Below, piece by piece: positions 47,561 to 61,715 of a stretch of 64,000 bases of DNA. The stretch lies in assembly GCA_019925105.1 (NCBI GenBank), contig JAHGAU010000039.1:1-64000 (forward strand), given 5' to 3'. A model generated the notes under the pieces. That model saw nothing but the letters and a program-made list of their open reading frames with translations. It had not been told where the DNA came from and ran no database searches. Both the position numbers and the translations under genes were made by a program. The stretch comes from Niebla homalea. Lineage: Eukaryota > Ascomycota > Lecanoromycetes > Lecanorales > Ramalinaceae. How positions within the stretch are numbered: position 1 is the stretch's first letter; the number at the start of each line of letters is the position of its first letter.

Positions 47561-50500
47561 TAATATATTAAATATTATACTTAAAGGATTTAAAAATAAA
47601 TTAAATAAAATCTAAAAAAGTAACTTATTATTGGTAATTATATTTATATTTATTTTTATTAGAAAATATGGTATAATTATTAAGGATCGCGTATTCTATT
47701 ATAACCTTTATATAACAAAGTTTTATATATACGTTAAGTCGGTTACGAGCATTATTATACGTTAATACCTTTTTAAATTATTTTTTTAATATTATAAATA
47801 TTTTTTTTTACCGCTTTAAAGTTATTATGACCGATTTACTATAAATTATTATCTATAAATATATCCTTATTATCGTTTAATTATCCCGGAGAATTATTTT
47901 TATTAAAAACCGGGACGGCGCCTTTTTTAAAGCTATTAATAAATATTAATATTATATATTTATATAATTTCTGGAATATTATTTAATATTCTAGTAAATT
48001 AATTTAAACGTTATTACGTTACTTACATAATATAGAAATTGCGGTAATAATCGAGTTACTTTTTATTATAGCCGTATATATAGTAACGATATAATCTTTA
48101 TTTTAACCGTTTTTATAACCCTTAAGATTAACGGTTAAATATAGTTAGCTCGGAGTTATATACGTAGAATTAAAGGGTAAATAATTAAAAACCTCATATA
48201 TTCTTATATACGGTAAGAATTAAGGTAATAAATTAACTATAATCTCCCTTATCCGGGTAAGAAAGGAAAATTATAAAACTTAATATTATAAAGATCCTTT
48301 ATAGCTTTTATAAATATGGCATTTAAAAGGACTTATTATATTTACTTTATTAAATTATTAAATCTTAAATATTCTATATCGCTTAAATATAATAGGATTA
48401 TATTAAATAATAAATAGATAATTATAAAAAGTATTTAAGCGGGTAGTATATTTAAGTTAATAAGGTCTTTAACTTTATTATAAGCGACGTCGGCTTTTTT
48501 CCTTACTTTAAGTACCTTATAATAAGACCGTCTATAAAGGTATATATTAAAAGTTAAGTCGTACCGTTAGTTTTTCTTAATAAAATATTTATTATACCTA
48601 TATATATTAAGTATAAAGCTAAATCTTGAACTCTTTATTTATTGCTTTATATCTCCTGTATATATAAGGGTAAATATATTAAGTCGTATTTCCCGTCTTT
48701 TAATATTAACGGTTAAGCTATAATTAAGTTTTATTAATAACGGTTATAAAACTCTAATCATAGTAATTAAAGAAGCTCCATACGGACCTAGCGTTAAGGT
48801 TAATATATTTACTTACCTTTTCCTCTCTTTTTTATAAGAGTCTTATAATAATTATATAAATACAGAATAAAATACGGTATATATTTTAATATAACCTGAA
48901 TTTATTAATAAAAGTTATTATAAGAATATATAAGCTATTTAAAATTATAAATTTTAATAAGTAAAAATAAATATATTCCTTTAACTTTAATTCTTTATAA
49001 ATTAAAGGAATAAAAAGTAGCGGATTAAATACCTTAAATTAAAAATTAAATATATACCTTACGATAAATTCTTAACGATAAAAAGCGCTTAAAACTTATA
49101 TATATTTAAATTAATAATTATAATAAACGTCGGTCTTTATCTTAAGAATATCCCGTATTATAATACAATATTCTTTATATATTAATAGGAATAATTCTAT
49201 AGTAGTTATACTATAAAATAGGGGGAAATTAGAGGTTATTCTTTTAGAATTACTTAAATTAATAAAGAAAACGAAAGGCCGGATAAGGTATTTAATATAA
49301 TCGGTAAAAGCAATATTATTTATACGATAATTACGCCCGATAATAAATATTTTACCGTGGTAAAAGTTAACCGTATCCTTTACTTTATAGGGATATTTAT
49401 TCGATTTATAATAATATTAAATAAAATTTAACGGGAATATTAAACTTTAATCGGTAAAACGTATATACTTTCCGGAATATATTTTAATAAAAATAATTAT
49501 AATATTAATTAATAAATTTCTAAGGGTTTATTAATAAAGTACCTTATATTTATATGGATTTTAATACGGTATAATAATAAAGAAAGTACTATCTTAAATA
49601 AATTAATAAAATTAAAAAAATAAGCTTTTTAACCCTCTTTTAATCTCTTTTTATTATTACGTTTTAATCCTTTAATTAATTATTTTATAATTATAATAGG
49701 TATTTATGCTTATTATAAACTAATAGCGGGGAGGTATTTATAGATATATTTCTTTATAATAAAAATAATACGTAATAATTTTTATAATTATTATAAATCT
49801 TTTAATATATCGAAAACTTTTAATAGATTAATATAATAATCGCGACTTAAACTAATTATTTAATATTAAAGAACGAATATTATATAAAAAGGCAATACTA
49901 TTAATTTAAGTTTAATATACGGGACCTTAATTAACTCCTTAAATATGGATAAATACCGCGTTAAAAAAGGTATTAACGAGTTAACGCTTAGGATAATAGA
50001 AGTCAATAATTATTCTATAACGTCCTTTTTTTCTTTAAAAATATTATTAAATTTATTAATTTACGGATTGTTAATTTCGGTTTAATTAATTCCGACTTTA
50101 TCGTTAAATAAATTATTATTTTTATCGTTATTTTCCTTATTAATTTTATTATCCGTTTATATATTAAGTATATTTTTAGTAATATAAAAGATATTATTTC
50201 TAATATCGATTATATTCTATATTTACTTAAATTAATACTTATCGGATTCTTAAATTTAAAGCTTTAATTTACGTTGGGCTATTAACCGGCTATTATATTA
50301 ATTAAAATTATTTACGGTACTTTTAAATTATTATTACTTCTATTATTTAACGGTAAAAATAACTTATATTTAAGGTTTTCTTATTTTATTTTAAAATTAT
50401 TAAATTTTTTACTTATTATTTAACTTTTTAATTTTACGTTAAATACTTATCCCGATTTAATTATTTTTCTTTTTTTTTTGAGATCTTAAATAATAAATTT

Positions 50501-53500
50501 CGCTTTTTTTAATCCGATATATTAAAATCCCATTTTAACGCTTTTCTAATTTCACTTAAAAGATTTTAATACGCGGTATCCGGAAATATTTATTATAATA
50601 TTTAAATAAAAAATTAAAAAATTAAAATTAAAAAATTACTTAAGTTTTTAAATTATAAAATTAAACTTTTAAAAATCTTAAATCTTAAAAATATAAGTTA
50701 AGATTTAAAGAAATACTTAAGTCTTAAAAATAAAAAAAGCAATTTAAAAGACCTTAAGGGACTCGGAAAATAGATTTAAGAAAGGAATTTATTAAAAAGA
50801 AATTTAAAAATAAATAATTAATATTAAGTATAAAAGCCGGCTATATAATTAATATAAATATATGTATATAAAACGATAAGAATCGGATAAAGCTTAAGAA
50901 TTATTTATAAAGAATTATTAATAATATTCATAAATAATTAAGTTTATAATTTTAAAGTAATAAAATATAAGATTTATAATAATATATTATAACGGAAAAA
51001 TAAAAGGAAATAATAAATAAGAAAATCGGATTAATAATTTTATAATATAATGAACGATTAAAAATTAATTAAGTAAATGGGTTAAAATATACCGGCTTAA
51101 AAATCGATTTAAAATAATTAAGTTTATAAATATAAGGGAGCATAATAAGCTAAGAAAATATAATAGAGAGCCAGAAAATTAAATATATTAACGGCGTACG
51201 TTATATTATATAATATTATCGCGTATTTAAGGAAATCAAAGAGGTCAGAAAGACTTACTTAGGGTCAGAGGAGGATCACTATAAGTAAGGGTATTAATAA
51301 GGTCGTAAATTTATAAGGGGGGGCAGTATTTAAATATAACTAAGAGCCAACCTACCGGCTTACACGGATTTCCAAAGTCTATTTTATAAACCTAATAAAT
51401 AATAAGCTTATTACTATATTTCTATTTAACCTTAAATATTACGGTCGCTTTTTTAAGGGGATATTTACCGCGTACGGTTATATACTTTAAGGTTTAAGGG
51501 GGGAAAGGAAGGTTACCGTAAAAGTCTGGATTCATTAATTAACTATACTATTATTACTTAATAGTTAATTATAACTTAAGGTAAAAGATTGGATATCTTT
51601 AATTTTATTAAGGAGTTAATAATATCGTTATTAACGTAATAAAGTTAAGATTTTATAATTAGCGCTAGAATTCTATAAAAAGGTTTACTTATTAAAGGTA
51701 GTTTACTATTATGCTTCCGATCCACTTTATAATTCTTAATATAAACGTATATATAAATAAGGATTATTTTACTGTTATATAGATTTAGTTAAATTATATA
51801 ATAGATCTATAATATTATAATAACGTAAGTTAAATAGTCGGATTTTAACTTTAATATTTATTAGAAATTACGCTATAAAATCTAGCTTTATACCCGTTAA
51901 GCCGTTAACGATTATTATCTTTAATGTCCTTTATATATTATAAATTATTAATATTATACGGATCGCTATTATATTCTTCTTACGGTCTTTTATTTACTTT
52001 TAATTACGTATTATTTATTAATATTTCCTTTATTCTTTTATTTCTTATATATTTTATTATAATATTTATTAAGGGGAGAACCGTTAAAGCCTTATAAGTA
52101 ATAACGGAGGCATTACCTATATAAGCCTTATCGTTTAAAGCTTATAAGTTTTTTAATTAAGTTATTATAATAGATTCTCCGGTTTAACGTTTATATTATT
52201 CTTTAATTTAATTAATTACGTTAATAAATTATAGGTACGTAAAAAGCATTAATTATAAAAATAGGATTTCTATAATTATTAAAGAAACCTCCGTTTTTAC
52301 CGAAGTTAAAGAAGATATTAATTAAGTTATTAAAGAATAAACTATTATTATTAAAAGTAAAAGTTAAGAATAAAAAAATACGTTATAATAATAATAATAA
52401 TATATTAAAAGATAAACTATTTTAAAGTTTAATACCGATAAAGTTAATAAAACGTATAAAAGTTATTATTAAGGGTAATACTTAATCGTTTAATACGATT
52501 AATACGATTAATCCGATAAAGAATTAAATTAAATCCGATTTTAAAGATTTTAATAATTCTTTTTTATCTTTAAAAGATCTACTTTTACTTAAGGATAAGA
52601 ATTTTATATTATTATAAAATAAAGGTTAAGTAACATAATACGATTTAAAAAGTATTTTAATTTAATTAAATTATATTAAAAATATATATTTAAAAAGATT
52701 AAAAAAGAAGAAACGCTTAAAAAGAAAACCGTTATAATTATTAAGGTTATTAAGATTATAAAAAACTTAAAAGTATTAAATATAGCGGATAATCTTTTAA
52801 TTATTAAGTAATATTAACTTAAAAATCTGGTTAATATATCTTATATTTTCTATTTTCGATACTTTAATTTATAATATAAAGTATTTTTTAATGAAGTTTT
52901 TAACCGGCGATATTTACTTTTATTTACGATAATTAAGGTTATAAAGTCAGGGATTATAATTAATTAAGTTAATTAAAAATATTATATAAAAAAAAAGATA
53001 AAGGTAAGCTTCTTAAATTAATTAATATAATAAAATTAATTAAATTTTAAATACGGATAAAAGATATTCTTACGGATAACGATATATATAAGATAATTAA
53101 TTACGTTATATTCCGTAACTTTATTAAAGCTTTTACTTATTATTATTCTATTTTAACGTATAACTATATTTTTAACTTTATTATTAAATTAATATTTTTT
53201 AAAAAAAGCTTTAAATCCGATTAATAACTTTTTCTTTTCTTTAAACGTAAATAAAATATACCGGGCTATATATATACTATAGATTATTTATTAATATACC
53301 GTAAAAATCTGGTCGGTATTCATTATTAAAGTTAAGCTTAATTTTAACTAATAAAATAATAATAAAGTACTCGCGAATAACCTTAATTTTAATAAGTTAT
53401 TAATAATATAGATTATTAAAATAACGAACTTAAGTTATTTTACGGATATTTTATTTAATACTTTTATTAAAATACCTTAAGTAAAACGGAAGTTAAAGTC

Positions 53501-54909
53501 AGAATTATTCATACCCGGTCCCGACTTTAATAAGGATTACCGTTTCCTTAATAATTTATTTATTAAGAATAATAAAAATATTAAATAAGATATTAACCGT
53601 AAAGATACTTCGTTTATTAATTAATCGTTTTATTATTTAATATTATTATAATTACCGTTAATTAATATTATATAGTAAAAAAATCGAGGAAGGGATTTTA
53701 TAGGGAATATAAGGGCGCCGGTTACTTTATTCTTTAACTTTATTATTTAACGGATTTATTATAAAATATACGATAATAACTTATATTTATAATAATTACG
53801 ATAAATACGACTTATATTAATATACTTAATATAGACTTTAGATATTAAGATAGTATTATTACTTTTAAGATATTTTTAAGAATAAAGCTATAAGTAATTA
53901 ACTTAAATAGAATTTTATAAAGAAAAAAAGTCCTTTTTTATTACCTTATTTTTTTAATAAAGTCTATATTTATACGTTTTTATACCTATATTCTAAAACG
54001 CAAGCTATAAAGGGGATTATATAATCTATTGTAATTTACGTATATATAAAGTCGTAATTTATACGTACTATAAGGTTCTATAAGGTGCGGTCTTAAGGTT
54101 AACATATTAAATTTTACGTGTAAACCGGTTAAATAATTTAATATTCTATTACCCTTTAAGATAATAAATAGAGTATTCTGGTATTATCGTATAATAATAT
54201 TACGTTAAACTTATATATACGCGATACGAAGTTAAAGTTAATAAAGAGCCTATTCTAAATAAAGGCTTACTCGGTATTTATAGTAAAGCTTTAAAGTACT
54301 TTATGCTATAATTCAAGATAACTATAGTATTCAAGTTTCTATATCTTTTAAATCAGTATTAACTACTTAACTATTATTAAAGGCGTAAGTATACTTTTTA
54401 TTTTAAATAACTTTAAGGTTTTCTTATTAATTTTTTGAATTTAAGCGTTATATCCTTAACTATTTAACCCTACTCCTCTATCCTAAGCTCCCTTAACTTT
54501 TAATCTTTTACTTATAGATTTAAACCGTTTATTTAACGCGATTTAAAATAATACTTTAGATAATTATTATATTTCCCGTATAGCGTTTTTTTAATTACTT
54601 TTATAATAATTATAATACGGGTAATATATATAAGAGTTTTATAATATTTTAATAATAGATTATTATTTCAAGTAAAAGATAAGCTATTATAAGTTACTAT
54701 ATATATATAATGGTTATAAAGGGAAAAAGAAGATTTATAAAGGATTATAATATGCTTTTTCTTAAGTTTATAATATTTACGTATTCTATGTTTTTAATAC
54801 GTAATAGAATAATAAGTAATATATAACCTTAAAGTCACAATTTTTTAAACCGTTACCCTTTAAATTATTATTCTTTAAGTTATTACCCTTAAAAATACTA
54901 TTATTTAAG
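47561..54909. other. 7.3 kb of unassigned RIP-degraded DNA
   Basis: No recognisable gene or element on either strand. A less mutated patch at 51235-51400 is listed separately. At 49227-49440 a plus-strand frame runs about 70 codons with two stops (NIIYTIITPDNKYFTVVKV), unrecognised and possibly chance. Confidence 0.5.
51235..51400. other. RIP-spared patch
   Basis: Keeps CA/TG dinucleotides (GGTCAGAAAGACTTACTT, GGTCAGAGGAGGATCACT, GGCTTACACGGATTTCC) and a run of seven Gs, inside fully degraded DNA. No paired termini or frame found. It may be the remnant of a younger insertion. Confidence 0.45.
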
Positions 54910-55265
54910 ACTTTAAAATAGGCCCTTAAAATTGCGATAACTTAAAATTTATACCCTTAAAGTTTATACCCTAAAATTCAAAATTACGATAACCCAAAAT
55001 TTATACCCCTAAAGTTTATACCCTAAAATTCAAGATTACGACAATTTAAAATTTATATCCTTAAAGTTTATACCCTAAAATTTAAGATTACGATACCCAA
55101 ATTTTATACCCGTAAAGTTTATACCTTAAAATTTGAAATTACGATACTTAAATTTTATACCCTTAAAGTTTATACCTTAAAATTCAAGATTATAATATTT
55201 AAATTTTACGCCTTTTTAAATATATACCCTAAACTTTTAAAATTACGATACTTAAAATTTATATT
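54910..55265. repeat. 52-bp minisatellite, about six units
   Basis: AAGTTTATACCCTAAAATT starts units at about 54961, 55013, 55065, 55116 and 55167, a period of 51-52 bp, with diverged units on both sides. Units contain AAATTACGATA(A)CCCAAA. Part of the same motif recurs at 57955-58060. Confidence 0.88.
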
Positions 55266-55382
55266 ATTAAATATAATTACCTTTAAAATTATAAGATTAA
55301 GATTTAATATTAAATATTAAATTATAACGTTAATAAATATAATAAAGATTACGATACCGTGATTAAACCTTTAAAATTATAA

Positions 55383-55700
55383 CGTTATTTAATAAATACC
55401 CTTAAAATTAAAGGCGCCTTTATAAGTTTCCTCGCCCTATTTATTCCGGGCCTAATTAAGCTATATACCACCACCCAATAACTCATAATTTCCTCTTTAT
55501 ACGTCCTTATCTCTATCTTCTTTTCTTTTACCTTAGAAAACCCCTATAATATATTATTAATTATATATATATCCTCCTTAAAAATATTTACTTTTTCTAT
55601 AGAAGGATATATAAGTAAACTAACGGATAAAGTTAAACTGCCCTTTATTAAAGCGGCTATAGTTCGTTTCCGAAGAGTTATTAAAGTACTTATAACTGCA
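55383..55700 (+). repeat. Left member of a direct-repeat pair (LTR-like)
   Basis: Matches 58048-58470 in order: CGGGCCTA..AAGCTA, CTTTATA(C/G)GTCCTTATCTC, TATAATATAT, CTATA.AAGG.TATATAAGTAAA with a TATA-box-like core, CTGCCCTTTA, AAAGCGGCTATA and TTTCCGA(A/G)GAGTT. Roughly 320 bp. Could be one LTR of a non-autonomous element about 3 kb long, or one of two solo LTRs. Confidence 0.65.
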
Positions 55701-55720
55701 ATTTATCTCTTAAGATCCTT

Positions 55721-57184
55721 AAAGTATAAGTTTATTAATAAAATTAATCAGATATACGTTATAATTATTAATAAAAATTAAACCCTTAAAGCCGTAACCT
55801 TATTTTATATAGCTCCGGTATAAAATTAAGGACGTTAAAAGAGTTTATATAGATAAGGATTAAGTTTCTCGTTAAAATAACGTTAAGTAGAATGGTATTA
55901 TCTATTAGAATAATATTAATAAGTATTATTATATATTAATTAATATTATACTTTAACTCTTATTGATCTACCGCGTTTTATTAAAGGGTCGCTTTTGATC
56001 TCTTAATCGGCTTTTAAAGGTGAAATAATAAACCCTAACGGGAGCTTATAACCGTAATATAAAGGAGTTAAACCTACTATTATTACCATAAACCGTAGTC
56101 GCCGGAGACCAATCTATAGATAAATCTTTTCTTATTAAGGGTATAAGTAAAATTAAGGTCTTTAAAGGGAATAATACTTATATTAAATATCCCTTAAAAA
56201 TTAAATCATCTAAATTTATAACCGACGTTTAAAGTTATAAAATATTTATTCTTATACGTATAACTTTTAAGGACGTTAATAAAGATTAAGCCTTTAAAAC
56301 CATAATATCGTTTTATTTAAACGATTTTAAGATTATATTAAAGAATAAGTATATATAACGTTTACTTATTTAAATTTAAGCTATTTTAAAATGAAAAAAT
56401 AATAGACTTCCGCGGTTTATATCCTTTTAAGTAGGATTATTGTTTATCTTAAATAAAATCCCGGCTATCTTTAATATAATAATCGTAAGATTTATATAGC
56501 CCGCGGTTTTCTTACGTTGATAAAGCTGGTTCGATATTAAAGTATACCGTAAACGTTAAGGGGTTAATATAAACGAAGATATTAAGGGAGTTTATATAGA
56601 TAAGGACGTTGGGGGAGTTTATGCAGATAAGGACGTTAGGGGAGTTTATGCCAGACGAGGATTACGTTTCTCGTCAGAATAACGTCAAGCAGAATAACAC
56701 CAGTAAATTTTAATGTACGCTGAGTAATATTATGCTCTAACTCTTACTAGTTTACTATATAAATTGCTTTAAAGCTTATAGCCGCGGATAAATACTATCT
56801 TAAGATATAGCCGTATTTATCCTTTAGGTCGTTAAGTATACTCCTCGTAAAACCAGATTTCCGTTTATATACCGCTTATGCGCTCGTTATGGTCAGATCA
56901 GGTTATACTTCAGTAATATAAGTATAAAAGCCGTCGCGAAGGCTAAGGTAATTAATAATGACAATATAACCCTTAGTTTAAAAGGCGTAACATAAGTAAA
57001 GGATAATATTATAGGCGGTATATATATAATGGTAGGCTTTAACGCCGGTAAAAAGAAGGCCTTTCTAGTGCTAATATAAGGGCTAGCTTTACGTATTAAT
57101 ATATACTATGTAATAATATAATATGCGTGGCCATTCTATAAAGTATTAGCTTATTCCTGAAACTTGAATTATATAATTTAAAAT
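55721..57184. other. Region between the direct repeats, with an internal duplication
   Basis: 55836-55985 and about 56636-56765 are copies of one sequence. The second keeps CA/TG (AGACGAGGATTACGTTTCTC, CAGAATAACACCAGTAAA); the first is its RIP-altered version. Nothing coding is recognisable. Confidence 0.5.
56582..56662. repeat. 27-bp tandem repeat, three units
   Basis: Units at 56582, 56609 and 56636, consensus TTAGGGGAGTTTATGCAGAT plus AAGGACG. The first unit has the RIP-altered TATATAGAT form and the third keeps TATGCCAGAC. Confidence 0.85.
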
Positions 57185-57295
57185 CTTAAAAGCATAAAAA
57201 TTTGAAAAGCCTTTTAAAACCCTTTAAATACCCTTTTTAAAATCCAAGCATTTTACTACCATTTTGATACCCTTTTAAGGATTTAGAGAACACCC
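57185..57295. repeat. Degraded relative of the 41250 foldback element
   Basis: Contains AAGCATTTTACTACCATTTT and ATACCCTTTTAAGGATTTAG, compared with CATTTTGCTACCCTTTTAAT and ACCCTTTTAACATCATTTTG in the right arm of the foldback at 41340-41405. It gives the element at least two copies in the window. Confidence 0.5.
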
Positions 57296-58047
57296 GTAAG
57301 GTATTTATATCTCGTTTACAGAAAAAAAAATCCGTTATTAAAGGATAAAGAATAAAGCGTAATATATATTTAATATAATAATTCTCGTTAATAAATTACG
57401 ATTAATAATTTAAATAATAATATACTTATTATATAATACAATAAACAATTTACTTCTTAATTATTAATTATTATAAATATAATATTTTTATATAATTAAT
57501 TAATATATAAAATATAAGACTTATATTATTTATCCTTTAAAATATTAAGGTATTTTAATACTCGTTTTACTTTCTTTACTTATATTACTTAATTTATTTA
57601 CGCTATTTACGTTATTTACCTTATATAATTATAACTTAATCTTATTATTTTTGAATTTCTGAATCTAATATTCTTTATATATGGTTACCGGTATTATTTA
57701 TAATATTATTATAATCTTACTTATATATTTCCTGCCGTATTTTAGTATTAAAACCTTATAGTATCCCCGGAGCCCCTTAATTACGGGCCCTGAAAGAGCG
57801 CCTTAATTAAATACTTTAAATAAGAGCCTTAAATACGCCCTTAATATAAACCCCGAAATATACCACTTTAATATATCGTCGTATTAATTTATATAGTTTA
57901 AAATATTATAACTTTTATATAATACCTATAAAGTAAATTAATTATTTAAGGTAACCTTAAAATTACGATATTATAAAATAGTTTAAAATTAAGTATTTTA
58001 AAATTATAACGTTAAAACTTAAGGCCTTAAGCTTTAAAACTTAAAAT

Positions 58048-58470
58048 TATAACGTTAAATTTAATGAACACTTTTAAAATTAACCTTAAAAACGTTTATT
58101 TAAACCTTCGCTTTATTTACCCTGGGCCTAGCCAAGCTACGTACTAAATACCTTATTATTATTCAGAATTTTCTCTTTATAGGTCCTTATCTCCCGGCTA
58201 TAATAATTAATAAATATAAACGTTATAATATATCGTTAACTATATATATAACCCCCCTCGTAAATATTTACTTCTCTATAAAAGGGTATATAAGTAAATT
58301 AATGGATAAAAACTGCCCTTTAAAAAGGGGGTTAAAGGGGGTTAAAGCGGCTATAACTTATCTATAAAGAACTTTATTAAAGTATTTATAGTTATAGCTT
58401 ATTTCCGAGGAGTTATTAATTATCTATAAAGAATTCCGTTAAAATACTATAGCTCGTTTCCGAAGATAAA
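58048..58470 (+). repeat. Right member of the direct-repeat pair (LTR-like)
   Basis: See 55383-55700. This copy is less mutated (CCCTGGGCCTAGCCAAGCTA) and carries an extra internal duplication of GGGGGTTAAAG and of the TATCTATAAAGAA segment, making it about 100 bp longer. Confidence 0.65.
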
Positions 58471-58589
58471 TACGTATATCTGGATAAGGTATTTAAGTAA
58501 TCCTTAAATAGATATATTATAATTATTTTACTCTTTACCGTATAGTTCCTATGCTTTTTACCTCCCGGGGTATCTTCGGATATTAAGAA

Positions 58590-58790
58590 ATTTTTAAAGT
58601 TACTTTAAAGCCGCTTTAAAGCTACTTTCAATTTAAAATTATTTTAAAGATACTTTAAAGACGCTTATAAGAATATATTACTTTAACGTAACTTTAACGC
58701 TGATTTAACGTGCCTTCAACTGGTCTTTGAACTAAAAGCGCCTTCTACTACCAGTTGATGGGACGTTGAGAAACTTATGATTTCCCCTAA
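58590..58790. repeat. GC-richer repeat patch related to 23875-23965
   Basis: Holds CTTTAAAGCCGCTTTAAAG and TTTAACGCTGATTTAACG units, then a CA/TG-retaining stretch (CTTCAACTGGTCTTTGAAC, CTACCAGTTGATGGGACG) up to the start of the Copia relic. Confidence 0.55.
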
Positions 58791-58807
58791 GGTATTAATA
58801 TTAAAGC

Positions 58808-60893
<2,086 letters not shown>

Positions 60894-61035
60894 TGTTAGA
60901 AGTGCAGAAGGCAAAGACCTCGGCTATTACCAAAAGAGGGCTAGTTTACTTCCTGGACTTCTTATAAATAGATATCGCTTAGTACCTTATATAATACTTA
61001 TTTAATTAAGCAAGTTATACCTTATTATTTTAATA
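60894..61035 (+). repeat. Copia LTR of copy Y, inserted in copy X
   Basis: Begins TGTTAGAAGTGCAGAAGGC and ends TTATTTTAATA. 142 bp, aligned end to end with 23194-23334 and with the complement of 21630-21771. It interrupts the GFSG end of the protease of copy X. Preceding 5 bp are CCGGG; the other side of the target site is not in reach. Confidence 0.85.
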
Positions 61036-61440
61036 AGTTATAAGCCCGGCTTATATACTTATTATTACGCTTAATAATTCAATAAGCTTTAATTATATTA
61101 TATAGCTTAAATACCTTAAAAACAGTCGTTTTATTATTATAATGACTTTTATTATCACTATAATTACTATAATTACCCCGTAATCCTATTAATTTAAACC
61201 TTAATTACCCGAAAAAATAAGGAGGCTAAAACGAGAAAATAAAAAGGTTAAGATATTTTTAACTTAATTATTATTTATACGTAGAATCATAAGGTATAAT
61301 AGCCCCGTATACCGATTTATACGTACGTTATAAGGGTATAGTAGCCTTATATTATACCTATAGGGCCGTTGGATCGGTAGATCCTTATTAAACGTATTAA
61401 TATCCTTAAAAAACGGAGGGAGGTAAACGTTTATTTATTA
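61036..61440 (+). mobile_element. Copia leader of copy Y, with primer-binding site
   Basis: AGTTATAAGCCC at 61036-61047 is the RIP-altered version of GGTTATGAGCCC, complementary to the anticodon arm of initiator tRNA-Met. The following 390 bp match 23347-23740. No clear frame. Confidence 0.75.
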
Positions 61441-61715
61441 TTATTATTAAAATAATTAAAGCGGTTTATAAAGTTTATTATTATATATATTTAACCTTCT
61501 AATAAAATTAATTACTTAATTTAAGCTATTATTATTTTAGTTACCGTATTAAAGTTTAAATATAAAGAAAAGTAAAATATTTATTTTAAGGGCTTTTTCT
61601 TTTTTATTAAAATTATTAAAAATATTAAAACTTAAATTAATTATATCCTTATTTTTAAGGATTCTTTATTAAGACTATTAAGAATATATCGATTATTTTA
61701 ATTTATATATTTTAT
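61441..61715 (+). pseudogene. Start of Copia gag of copy Y, cut by LINE D
   Basis: 61455-61715 matches 58808-59090, the beginning of copy X, with RIP-type differences. This links the LTR and leader family to the gag-protease relic: they are one Copia family. The match stops near 61715, where LINE D begins. Confidence 0.7.
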
